Of a stretch of DNA of 64,000 nucleotides, positions 38,521 through 46,843 are shown one piece after another; position 1 is the first letter of the stretch, and every line of letters begins with the position of its first letter. A program made the position numbers and the translations under genes. This DNA is from Gallionella sp. (GTDB lineage: Bacteria; Pseudomonadota; Gammaproteobacteria; Burkholderiales; Gallionellaceae). The notes under the pieces are model-generated. The model had not been told where the DNA came from. It was given only the letters and a program-made list of their open reading frames with translations, and did not search any database. The DNA lies in the NCBI GenBank assembly GCA_003134595.1, contig PLBS01000042.1:665-64664 (forward strand). The letters run 5' to 3'.

Positions 38521-39009
38521 CTATTGTTTATCCAGCTCTGTGACAGTTTCATCCACCAAGCCGCGCAGCTTTTCAAGGTCTTGGCGGGGCATCGTCAAAT
38601 GCACCTTGCGGATGCTTTGCTCATCCATAATAAGTAGCAATGCCTCGCGATTGGTTTCCTTCTGATTTATTGTAAGTACCACAGAACCACCGCGGCCGGA
38701 TATCTGGCCCACATCGGTCGAGGTTTCACGGGCTATGTTTGTCGCTGGTGCTGCTAGTGCAGTTATGGTTGCCTCCAATATATCGTGAAGATCTTTAAGG
38801 TCAGCCTGCGCCACCACAAAAGCCATCTCATTAATCCCGTGCTCGCCAACGGCAGTTATCAATGCCTCTTTGTTGTCGCCTTTCTGGCTTATCACAAAAC
38901 CCACGCTGCCCTCGGTATGAACTACCGAGCCGATTGTTGTCGTGGTGTCCGCTGCAAAACATTGTGTGGATGCTATGAGTGCGATGGTAGTAAATAGATA
39001 TTTCAACAT
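38521..39009 (-). CDS. Secreted protein with a duplicated 50-residue domain
   Basis: 162 residues starting at 39009 (AGGAGCTATC before the ATG). The signal peptide is MLKYLFTTIALIASTQCFAA. The mature part contains two related copies of one unit: GSVGFVISQKGDNKEALITA...AQADLKDLHDILEATITAL and GSVVLTINQKETNREALLLI...PRQDLEKLRGLVDETVTEL. Each reads as beta strands followed by a helix. I do not recognise a family and no partner gene is obvious. The frame extends to 39102, but the signal peptide and ribosome site support the shorter form. Confidence 0.75.
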   Translation of the reverse strand: MLKYLFTTIALIASTQCFAADTTTTIGSVVHTEGSVGFVISQKGDNKEALITAVGEHGINEMAFVVAQADLKDLHDILEATITALAAPATNIARETSTDVGQISGRGGSVVLTINQKETNREALLLIMDEQSIRKVHLTMPRQDLEKLRGLVDETVTELDKQ

Positions 39010-39088
39010 GATAGCTCCTTTGGTTAAGTTAAAAAGCCTCTGTTTGTTTAGCAAGCCCTCGATAAAGAACAGTGCTGCCTTGCCTTTT

Positions 39089-39492
39089 TCAGTGTGATTC
39101 ATTCAACCCTGCTCTTAAACCGATATTCTGGTGGCTTGGCACATGCTGTTTCCATGCATCAATCCAGTTTGTCGTCATCCTGTGTTGCGCTTCCGCAAGT
39201 GTTATTTCTTGAGAGCATACCATCTTGTAAAGCACAATCTCCAGTTGGTTTTTTTCTCAGCACCACACTCGCTGATTCTTGGCTCAGGCCATAGATTTCG
39301 CGGGTCTTTCGGTGCGCCCCCGACTGAAAGGGCAATCAGATGATCTTCCTCAAAATGTTTTGGGTTTGTATCTGTATAGCCGTAAGCGCGAATCTACTGC
39401 TTCTTGAGTTTGTTGGTGAAGTGGGCGGGCAGACGAATCGTTTTGGTATATCCGCTAATGGCACGCTGCCGTCTTTCTATCCATGCAGCAGC
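39089..39492 (-). pseudogene. HNH-like secreted protein, frameshifted and interrupted
   Basis: On the minus strand the pieces ISGYTKTIRLPAHFTNKLKK, then (after a TAG at 39394-39396) IRAYGYTDTNPKHFEEDHLI, ALSVGGAPKDPRNLWPEPRI are followed by KNQLEIVLYKMVCSQEITLA and EAQHRMTTNWIDAWKQ in a second frame. It ends at 39089. The EEDHLI...GG...DPRNLWPEP pattern resembles HNH-like proteins that are common in proteobacteria. A shift in a seven-A run (39249-39255) and the TAG (probably from CAG) disable it. The N-terminus is also eroded. Confidence 0.6.
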
Positions 39493-39663
39493 TTACTCGA
39501 AAGCAGTCATTGAAATATTGCATTCAGGAACTTATTTTAGCCCCCTTTAGGTGATGCTGATTACTTGCAGCACGCGACCCAAAGAGACGGTCATCATGCC
39601 GAAAAGCGGACTGTCAAGGATAGTCCATTCGTAATCAGGCCAGTCATCGTATCGAGCCCACGA
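39493..39663. other. Intergenic, nothing recognised
   Basis: I see no gene, repeat or clear promoter in this short stretch between the HNH-like remnant and the DUF6496-like small gene. Confidence 0.3.
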
Positions 39664-39840
39664 TTATGTATTGCGGCTTTTGCCAGCCTTGGCTAATGCG
39701 ATGGCAACGGCCTGCTTGATCGCTTTTTTCTTTGTCGGCGGATGACTGGTGCCAATCGATCCATCCTTTTTCCAGTCGTCCACAAGTGTCTTAATATTGC
39801 TGCTGACGATCGACTGGCTAGATCCTTTTCTGAGCGGCAT
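39664..39840 (-). CDS. DUF6496-like small basic protein
   Basis: A 58-residue frame: MPLRKGSSQSIVSSNIKTLV, DDWKKDGSIGTSHPPTKKKA, IKQAVAIALAKAGKSRNT. The ending KKxAIKQAVAIALAKAGKSR is the hallmark of small basic proteins of the DUF6496 kind, common in proteobacteria and of unknown role. CAGGAGGAATATC gives an excellent ribosome site before the ATG at 39840. It is monocistronic. The net charge is strongly positive, which fits nucleic-acid binding, but that is inference. Confidence 0.75.
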   Translation of the reverse strand: MPLRKGSSQSIVSSNIKTLVDDWKKDGSIGTSHPPTKKKAIKQAVAIALAKAGKSRNT

Positions 39841-40145
39841 GATATTCCTCCTGTTTGCAGAATCAATTGTGTGCGCTTTTCACCAGTTGCGGCGCTGCAA
39901 TCAGACGCTGTTGTTCATTAGATCAACGAAGCTGTTGAAAAAATATCTTCACATTCGCATCCTGCAGTGTATCAAATGGAATATCAAGTTGAAGTTCCGG
40001 AATTGGCACCGAGCAGTACTTCCTTAATTGCAACAGCCTTCCTGAAAGCAGTCGCTCGCGACGTGCGGCTACACTTGGTAATCGACTTTGAGCATTGCTG
40101 GTCAGTATTAATGAGAACAGTGGGTAAAGGTCACGATAAAACGCA
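39841..40145. other. Intergenic, nothing recognised
   Basis: About 300 bases. A 60-codon plus-strand frame at 39967 has no family resemblance. The near-repeat GCTGTTGAAAAA (39930) and GGTGTTGAAAAA (40152) may be an eroded duplicate. Confidence 0.3.
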
Positions 40146-41396
40146 CTAACAAGGTGTTGAAAAACCACTGCGTTGTTTTTCTACCAATGCTTCTATCGCG
40201 CCGATGCGTGCCTGTTGAACTGCGGCAGCTATGGCACTACTGTCGGTACATTGCTTTGCTATTTCACCCGCATCCACCGCGCGTGCGACAGCTAACAGTT
40301 GCAACAAATAATCGGCCTGTGGGTAGGCATCGTTTTCGTGTCCGGTGCGGCCGCGCGCATCCGAAGAGCACGCCTGCAACAAATGGGTGAAGCGTTCCGG
40401 CCTGCGCCAAGCATCCGCCGACTGAAACAATTTGATGATGGTCTCGGCACGCAATTCCTTGGCGCGATGGATGTCGCCGTGATAGCGCGCGGCCAGCAGG
40501 GCCAGATCGCGACATTCGCTGGATGAGCGCAAGCGCTGCGAGAGCTTCCTCACCAGCTCCACACTGCGCAGCTCGTGTCCGATATGGCGCGGCAAAATAT
40601 CTTTTGGTGTGTTGCCCTTGCCCAGATCATGCGTCAGCGCGGCGAAGCGCACTTCCAGTGTGTAATCATGAAGTGCCGCATCGTCCACCACCAGCATGGT
40701 ATGGATGCCGCAATCGATCTCGGGATGATGTTTTTCCGGCTGCGGCACGCCGAACAGCGCGTCCACCTCGGGGAGAATTTTTGCCAGCGCGCCGCAACTG
40801 CGCAGCGTCTCGAAAAAACGCGACGGCTTTTTCTCCATCAGTCCGCGCGCCAGTTCCTGCCAGACACGCTCCGCCACCAGCGCATCCACTTCGCCGCTGT
40901 TCACCATGCCGCGCATCAGCGTCAGGGTCTCGGGGGCGATGGTGAAACCGAAGCGTGCCGCAAACCGCGCCGCGCGCAGGATGCGCACCGGATCTTCGCT
41001 GAACGCCGCGCTGACATGGCGCAGGATGCCCGCGCGCAGATCGGCGACGCCGTGATGCGGATCAATCAGCTTGCCGCCGGTGTCCTGCGCGATGGCATTG
41101 ATGGTGAAGTCGCGGCGCAGCAAATCCTGCTCCAGCGTGACATCCGGCGCGGCATACACGGCGAAGCCCAGATAGCCGCGCGCGGTCTTGCGCTCGGTTC
41201 GCGCCAGCGCGTATTCCTCATGGGTCTGCGGATGCAGGAACACCGGGAAATCTTTGCCTACCGGCTGAAAACCTTGCGCCACCATCGCTTCCGGCGTGCT
41301 GCCCACCACCACCCAGTCGTGATCCTGAACGTCCAGTCCGAGCAAGCGGTCGCGCACCGCGCCGCCCACGCAATAGATTTTGGCATCACTTGTCAT
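40146..41396 (-). CDS. cca: Multifunctional CCA-adding enzyme with HD domain
   Basis: tRNA nucleotidyltransferase that builds or repairs the 3' CCA, with a C-terminal HD phosphohydrolase domain as in E. coli. The nucleotidyltransferase core has YCVGGAVRDRLLG, the catalytic DxD (VQDHDWVVVG) and RRDFTINAIAQD. The HD domain has GIHTMLVVDDAAL and FAALTHDLGKG. I place the start at 41396. An in-frame ATG at 41417 is possible, and neither has a strong ribosome site. The start overlaps the slt stop (41386), implying coupled translation, a conserved slt-cca pairing. Confidence 0.93.
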   Translation of the reverse strand: MTSDAKIYCVGGAVRDRLLGLDVQDHDWVVVGSTPEAMVAQGFQPVGKDFPVFLHPQTHEEYALARTERKTARGYLGFAVYAAPDVTLEQDLLRRDFTINAIAQDTGGKLIDPHHGVADLRAGILRHVSAAFSEDPVRILRAARFAARFGFTIAPETLTLMRGMVNSGEVDALVAERVWQELARGLMEKKPSRFFETLRSCGALAKILPEVDALFGVPQPEKHHPEIDCGIHTMLVVDDAALHDYTLEVRFAALTHDLGKGNTPKDILPRHIGHELRSVELVRKLSQRLRSSSECRDLALLAARYHGDIHRAKELRAETIIKLFQSADAWRRPERFTHLLQACSSDARGRTGHENDAYPQADYLLQLLAVARAVDAGEIAKQCTDSSAIAAAVQQARIGAIEALVEKQRSGFSTPC

Positions 41397-43728
41397 GCTG
41401 AATTGCTGGCTGGTCATTCGGGATCGCGATCTGGTTATCCGTAGGCTGGTTATTCACAGTCCTGGCCGCGATGATGCCCATGCGCTGCTTGAGTGAGCGC
41501 GGCGGGTCACCGAATTGATCGGCGTAATACACGGTGTTGCTCATCACCTTTTTCACATAGTCGCGTGTTTCTTCGAACGGGATGGTTTCGGCGTAAATCG
41601 CGCCTTCGAGTGGCCGGTCACCGCGCCACTGAAGCGCCCGAATCGGTCCGGCATTGTATGCCGCCGAAGCCAGCACCGGGCTATTTTCAGACTGGGAAAG
41701 TACAGATTTCATGTAATACGTGCCGATGCGCAAGTTGGTATCGAGTTGGTGGATCAGCGCATTGCGATAACTTTTCAATCCCAGTTTATTCGCCACCCAG
41801 CGCGCCGTGCTGGGCATGATCTGCATGAGTCCCGAGGCGCCGGTATCGGACTTTGCGCCAGTGGCAAAACGGCTTTCCTGACGCATCAGGCCATACACCC
41901 ACGCCTCGTCCAGGCCATGCTCGCGGATGTGTGCCTGCAATTCGGAGCGGTACGGCGCGAGATAGCGCAAACTGAAATCGTGCACACTGACGGTTTTGTC
42001 CGCCGCACCGATAGCGCGGTCGTACATTTCATTGCGTCTTGCGATTTCCGCTGCAGTGAGCAACTCGCGATCATTAAAATTGCGCAGCACCCAACGCCAT
42101 TCCTCCAGCGCTTCGCTGTGCATGTCCATGCGATACAGCGCCAGTGTGCGCCGGATACCGGGTAGTGCCGATATCTCCGTGATGGCCTGTTTGTCAGGTT
42201 TGTATACCGGTATTGCCTCGCTTAATACCGGAAAGTCAGCCAGTTCCGCACTGGCCAGTTGACCATAGAAATGAAATTCGCCGCTCAATGGCGCAAATAT
42301 CTCTCTTGCTTCGATGGGCTTGCCCAATGCCTGCAGTGCGCGCGCTTTCCAGTATTGCCAGGCTGTATCGAGCTGCTGTTGCTCGCTCATTGCATTCACG
42401 CTTGCCAATACCTCGGGCCAATCCTGCGCGCGTAATGCCGCGCGCACCCGCCATGCCGATTGATGATCGTCAAGCGGCGTGTCTGCCGCTGCCTTGTACC
42501 AGCGCAGCGCGCGCGCATCCAGATTGCGCGCCGCCTCATAAGCCAGCCGGCCATAACAATAATGCTGCTCGGTCACGGGGAAATATCCGGCGATTTTCGC
42601 CCAGCGTGCGGCGGCCAAGTCGGGGGATTGTTTTGCCAGACGTTCCAAGGCAAACAGCGCGACGGTGCGCTGTCCCTTGCTTGCCAATTTCGAATTCAAT
42701 CCGAGCTGCGGAACTGTATGGTCATCACTGATATCCACACAGGGAGCCTCGCACCCTGCGCCAAGACCGCCCGAAGGGCGGGCGTCTGGCGGCGGTGTCA
42801 ATTCCGCATTCGCTGCAGCGGATAGCGGATTGCCAGCTTTACTGAAGCCAAGCCGCGACAAAAGATTTCCCCATCCAAACCATCCCGCGGACGGGATGGT
42901 CGCGCTTGGAGAAGGCAGGGGATTTTCCAAGCTCACTCCTGAAGGGAACGGCTGCTCAATGCCCGAAACTTGCGCTTCGATCGCTGCTTTGATGCGCGCT
43001 TGTGAAGCCGCCACGTCTGAACTATTTGAAGAATTGGAATCGTCCGGTGCCAGCTTTTTCAGATAACGATCCGGATCAGCGGCGGCATTTTTCAGCATGG
43101 CGGACAAGCCCGCGTATTTGCCATCCGGCTGTTCGGCCAGCTTGATGGCAAGCGACACATTATTCCCTTCCAAAGCCAGGCGCAGCCGCTGGCTAACATC
43201 CTGTTTGCTGATGATGCCGGCGGACAGTGCGGCATCAAACAGCGTGCCGCAACTATCCGGCAGTCCCTTGCCGGTGAACCACAATTTTCGCGCCTCGCGC
43301 AGCGCTGCCAGATCCTGGCTGCGGCGGCGCGATTGCAGGGCATAACAAGTCAGCTCGGTATCCTCGTTAAGCAAGCGCGGATATTCGGCGTCGAACAGAT
43401 CCCATTGTTGTTTTTTGCCGAGCAGCTTGAGCCACTCGCCGCGCAACTGGTCGATCATCGGCGTGTCTTCCGGGCGGGAAAGGAAGTTTTTCACCGCCCC
43501 TTCGACTGGGCTAAGGACTGGTTTGGTGTCGGCGTTTTCCAAGCCCAAGTGCAACTGGTAATAACTGACGTACACCTCCAGCGGCGTCTTTTTCAACCGC
43601 TGTGCGTAACGTCCCAGCTTGACTGCATCGCCGGCGAGAAAGGCATCGTGTGCGGCAAGAAAATCCGCATCCTGATCCGCCAGCACGGGCGGGGCGACCA
43701 GCAACAAAAAGTAAAGTATGAACCGCAT
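41386..43728 (-). CDS. slt: Soluble lytic murein transglycosylase
   Basis: This periplasmic enzyme cleaves peptidoglycan with 1,6-anhydro product. A signal peptide (RFILYFLLLVAPPVLA) leads into a helical superhelix (U and L domains) and the C-terminal lysozyme-like domain with catalytic Glu (GLMRQESRFATGAKSDTGAS, GLMQIMPSTARWVANKLG, YNAGPIRALQWRGDR). At 780 residues it is longer than the roughly 640 usual. Two in-frame additions explain part of this. KPVLSPVEG at about residue 70 is an interspersed repeat also found in midA. A Pro/Ser/Gly-rich block follows at about 225-340, with palindromes in its DNA. Both lie outside the catalytic domain. Confidence 0.92.
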   Translation of the reverse strand: MRFILYFLLLVAPPVLADQDADFLAAHDAFLAGDAVKLGRYAQRLKKTPLEVYVSYYQLHLGLENADTKPVLSPVEGAVKNFLSRPEDTPMIDQLRGEWLKLLGKKQQWDLFDAEYPRLLNEDTELTCYALQSRRRSQDLAALREARKLWFTGKGLPDSCGTLFDAALSAGIISKQDVSQRLRLALEGNNVSLAIKLAEQPDGKYAGLSAMLKNAAADPDRYLKKLAPDDSNSSNSSDVAASQARIKAAIEAQVSGIEQPFPSGVSLENPLPSPSATIPSAGWFGWGNLLSRLGFSKAGNPLSAAANAELTPPPDARPSGGLGAGCEAPCVDISDDHTVPQLGLNSKLASKGQRTVALFALERLAKQSPDLAAARWAKIAGYFPVTEQHYCYGRLAYEAARNLDARALRWYKAAADTPLDDHQSAWRVRAALRAQDWPEVLASVNAMSEQQQLDTAWQYWKARALQALGKPIEAREIFAPLSGEFHFYGQLASAELADFPVLSEAIPVYKPDKQAITEISALPGIRRTLALYRMDMHSEALEEWRWVLRNFNDRELLTAAEIARRNEMYDRAIGAADKTVSVHDFSLRYLAPYRSELQAHIREHGLDEAWVYGLMRQESRFATGAKSDTGASGLMQIMPSTARWVANKLGLKSYRNALIHQLDTNLRIGTYYMKSVLSQSENSPVLASAAYNAGPIRALQWRGDRPLEGAIYAETIPFEETRDYVKKVMSNTVYYADQFGDPPRSLKQRMGIIAARTVNNQPTDNQIAIPNDQPAIQHDK

Positions 43729-43826
43729 TACAAGCCATCAATAAACCATTGCCGCGGAGCATAGCACAACGCAAAGTTCGCTCGCGCCGGGGCAAATCAA
43801 ATACAGCAGTTATGTCTCTGCCGGGC

Positions 43827-45632
43827 TCATTTTTCCGGGTCAGTTTTTGCGGCCTCCGAATCCTGCAGCAGGTTAAGGGTGTCGGCTTCGAACAGGGATT
43901 TCAATTGCTCCGTGGCCAGTTGGGAATTCTGAATGAGCTGCGCTTCGTCGTGATGAACCGCATGTTGTTCTTCTATCAGTTCCTCGTCATGCTGCCTGAA
44001 TAGGGTGACGGCGCGCTCGGCTGCGGCAGCAGTGAAACCGAGTTTGAGCAGCGCCTGGTGCGCGACTGCTATGCTGGTCAGAAAAGTCTCGCGGTAAATC
44101 ATCTTGATACCCAGGTCGCGCAACTGAAAATAATGGGTTCTATTGCGTGCCCGCGCCAGTATGGGCAGGTCGGGGAAATGCTGGCGGACCAGCGCGGCAG
44201 TTTTCAGGGAGGCTTCCACGTCGTCGATGGCGAGCACAAAAAGTTTGGCGTTGCCGGTTTTGGCTGACAGCAACAGATCGAGACGGGTGGCGTCGCCAAA
44301 ATAAATATTGCTGCCGAAGCGGCGCACGAAATCCACTTGCTGGTAGTTCACCTCAAGTGCGGTAAACGATATCCCGCACATCCTCAACACACGGGAAACG
44401 ATCTGCCCGACGCGGCCAAATCCGGCGATGATAACCGGGTTGCCCGGCCCGTCTATCACGTCATATTCGGGGGTGCTGTTGCGATCGAGCCAGCGCGTGA
44501 TCAAGCGATCATGCGCCACGATAAGCAATGGGGCGAGCAACAGCGAAATGGTCACTGCCATGATCAACATCTGGGATGTTTCAAGTTCGAACACGCCCAG
44601 GCCGGTTGCGGCGGCGAACAGAACAAAGGCAAATTCACCGCCCTGCGCCAGCGCCACAGCGAGCCGCTGGGCGGTGTTGTCGGGCGTGCCGGTGACGCGT
44701 GAAATCGCATACATGACCGCAAACTTTATCAGCATCATCGCCGCTGCCAGCCCGAACAAGGTGAGCGGTTCACTCCACACCAGTGTCAGGTTGGCGCTCA
44801 TGCCTACTGCCATGAAAAACAGGCCGAGCAATAAACCCTTGAACGGCTCGATGTCCGCTTCCAGTTCGTGGCGAAATTCAGAGTCTGCGAGCAAAACGCC
44901 GGCCAGAAATGCACCCAGCGACATGGACAGCCCGATCTTTTCCATGATCAGCGCCGTGCCTATCACCAGTAGCAGTGCGGCAGCAGTAAAGACTTCCCGG
45001 CTCCGGTTGCGGGCAATGAATTTGAGCGCGGGCCGGATAAACAATCTGCTGCCGGCGATGAACACAGTGATCACGGCGATTGCCTTGGCCGCGCCCAGCC
45101 ATTGGCTTGCGCCCTGCCCGGGCGTGGCGGACAGCAATGGCAATAATGCGAGTAAAGGGATAACTGCGAGATCCTGAAACAACAGTATTGCAAATGACTC
45201 TCGTCCATAGCGCGTCAAAAGTTGCCCGCGCTCGGCTAAAGAGGACATGACCAATGCGGTGGATGACATGGCACATCCAAAACCGATTATCAGCGCCGCC
45301 TGCCATGAAAATCCGGCCGCTAAGGCAAGCAGTCCGATCACGACTCCCGTTGCCGCCACCTGAGCGCCACCCAGTCCGAAAACCGAATTGCGCAAAGTCC
45401 ATAGCCGCCTCGGCTCCAATTCAAGACCGATCAGAAACAGCAACAGCACCACACCCAATTCGGAAAACTTCAGGGTGGACTCGACGTCACCTATGACGCC
45501 CAAACCCCACGGCCCGATTATCATGCCCGCCGCCAGATAGCCAAGCACGGCGCCGAGTTTCAGGCGTTGGAAAATCGGCACGATGAGCACGGCGGTGAGC
45601 AGGAAAATCGCGACTTGTTCAAGTAGCTGCAT
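43827..45632 (-). CDS. Kef-type cation:proton antiporter (CPA2) with TrkA-N domain
   Basis: A 601-residue membrane antiporter. The N-terminal two thirds hold about twelve hydrophobic segments of the CPA2 exchanger (GYLAAGMIIGPWGLGVIGDV, FGCAMSSTALVMSSLAERGQ, SLGAFLAGVLLADSEFRHEL). This is followed by a cytoplasmic NAD-binding regulatory domain (IAGFGRVGQIVSRVL) as in KefB/KefC. It probably exports K+ for protons under electrophile stress, but the ancillary KefF/KefG gene is absent. The start could instead be a TTG at 45644. Confidence 0.88.
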   Translation of the reverse strand: MQLLEQVAIFLLTAVLIVPIFQRLKLGAVLGYLAAGMIIGPWGLGVIGDVESTLKFSELGVVLLLFLIGLELEPRRLWTLRNSVFGLGGAQVAATGVVIGLLALAAGFSWQAALIIGFGCAMSSTALVMSSLAERGQLLTRYGRESFAILLFQDLAVIPLLALLPLLSATPGQGASQWLGAAKAIAVITVFIAGSRLFIRPALKFIARNRSREVFTAAALLLVIGTALIMEKIGLSMSLGAFLAGVLLADSEFRHELEADIEPFKGLLLGLFFMAVGMSANLTLVWSEPLTLFGLAAAMMLIKFAVMYAISRVTGTPDNTAQRLAVALAQGGEFAFVLFAAATGLGVFELETSQMLIMAVTISLLLAPLLIVAHDRLITRWLDRNSTPEYDVIDGPGNPVIIAGFGRVGQIVSRVLRMCGISFTALEVNYQQVDFVRRFGSNIYFGDATRLDLLLSAKTGNAKLFVLAIDDVEASLKTAALVRQHFPDLPILARARNRTHYFQLRDLGIKMIYRETFLTSIAVAHQALLKLGFTAAAAERAVTLFRQHDEELIEEQHAVHHDEAQLIQNSQLATEQLKSLFEADTLNLLQDSEAAKTDPEK

Positions 45633-45781
45633 GTCGTTCACCAAAGATCGTGGCTGGCGAGTATGGAAAGGGAAACCGATTGTTTACCTTCAATGCTCAA
45701 TCGCTAAGCGTTTTCCTGGATCGATAGCGATTCATAAAGATTTTCGGGTTTGCGTCCCCATGAGCAAGGCAAACTTTGCAT

Positions 45782-46267
45782 TTACACCCAATCCTTCAAC
45801 ACCAAAAACTCTTCATACAATTTTGCTTCCGCCGAGCATTTTTCGGGATGCCAGTCATAGCGCCATTTCACCAGCGGCGGCATGGACAATAGGATGGACT
45901 CGGTGCGGCCATTGGTTTGCAGGCCGAAGATGGTGCCGCGATCGATCACCAGATTGAACTCGACATAGCGGCCGCGCCGGTAGAGCTGGAAATCGCGTTC
46001 GCGCTCGCCGTAGGGCGTGTCTTTGCGGCGTTCCAGGATAGGCACGTAGGCGGACAGGAAATGATCCCCGACACTTTGCTGGACGGCAAAAGCGGTGTCG
46101 AAATCCGGCACGCTCAGGTCGTCAAAGAAGATGCCGCCACCGCCTTCCGGCCTCTCCCAACTGTCGCGGCGGAATTTTTTTCCGTCCACTTGTTCCAGCC
46201 TCGTGACGATGAGGTCTTGCAGTTCAAGCAGGTATTCCCTTACCGCCGCGGAATCGAAACCACCCAT
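45782..46267 (-). pseudogene. hemF: Coproporphyrinogen III oxidase HemF with an internal deletion
   Basis: The aerobic haem-synthesis decarboxylase is normally about 300 residues, and this frame encodes 161. The N-terminus ([31 protein letters not shown]) runs directly into [60 protein letters not shown] and the terminal VLKDWV. About 135 residues between GGGG and the GIGG that should precede IFFDDL are gone in frame, a join at short Gly-codon homology. The lost part includes the conserved metal and substrate residues of HemF, so the product should be inactive. The organism would need HemN for this step. It lies downstream of tsaC. Confidence 0.85.
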
Positions 46268-46285
46268 GTTTTTCTCCGGTGTCGA

Positions 46286-46843
46286 TTAACTGCGTATGAT
46301 TTTACCATCAGCCCACATGCTTATGCTTGAAGGTTTCTTGCGCTTGCCCACACGCCCCGGCAACACCCACGCCTTGCGCCCGAACAAACGTTGACATTGC
46401 GCATAAGTCCTGGCGGGACGCTGTCCGCTGCGATTGGCACTGGTGGAAACCAGCGCGCTGTTCACGCCTCGGCAAAGTTGTGCCGCTTGCCTGTGCGCAG
46501 TCAATCGCACCGCCAGGGTGTCATGGTCGCCGCGCAACCAGCGCGGCGTAGCATGAAGGGCAGGCATCAGATAAGTGATCGCTTGCGCCCCGGCTGTTTT
46601 GAGTTGCTGCTGTTGTTCCGGTGTGAGCGGTTGCAGATAGCGCGCCACTTGCCGGTAACTGGCCGCGATCAGGATCAGCCCTTTGTGCTGCGGGCGCTGC
46701 TTGAGTTTGAGCAGGCGTTGCACAGCGCTGCGATTGTCCGGATCACAGCCCAGGCCATAGCAGGATTCGGTGGGATAGGCGATCAGGCCGCCGCGTCTGA
46801 GGTGTGCGGCTAGTCGTCGATACGATGCGCTGTGCCGGAACAA
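46286..46843 (-). CDS. tsaC: Threonylcarbamoyl-AMP synthase (TsaC/YrdC family)
   Basis: Makes threonylcarbamoyl-AMP for the t6A37 modification of ANN-decoding tRNAs. Family features over 185 residues: LIAYPTESCYGLGCDPDNRS, KLKQRPQHKGLILIAAS, LRGDHDTLAVRLTAH and ALVSTSANRSGQRPARTY. The start is TTG at 46843, directly after the purD stop, with AGGAAG in the last purD codons as ribosome site. Translation is therefore tightly coupled to purD. hemF follows 18 bases behind. Confidence 0.9.
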   Translation of the reverse strand: MFRHSASYRRLAAHLRRGGLIAYPTESCYGLGCDPDNRSAVQRLLKLKQRPQHKGLILIAASYRQVARYLQPLTPEQQQQLKTAGAQAITYLMPALHATPRWLRGDHDTLAVRLTAHRQAAQLCRGVNSALVSTSANRSGQRPARTYAQCQRLFGRKAWVLPGRVGKRKKPSSISMWADGKIIRS

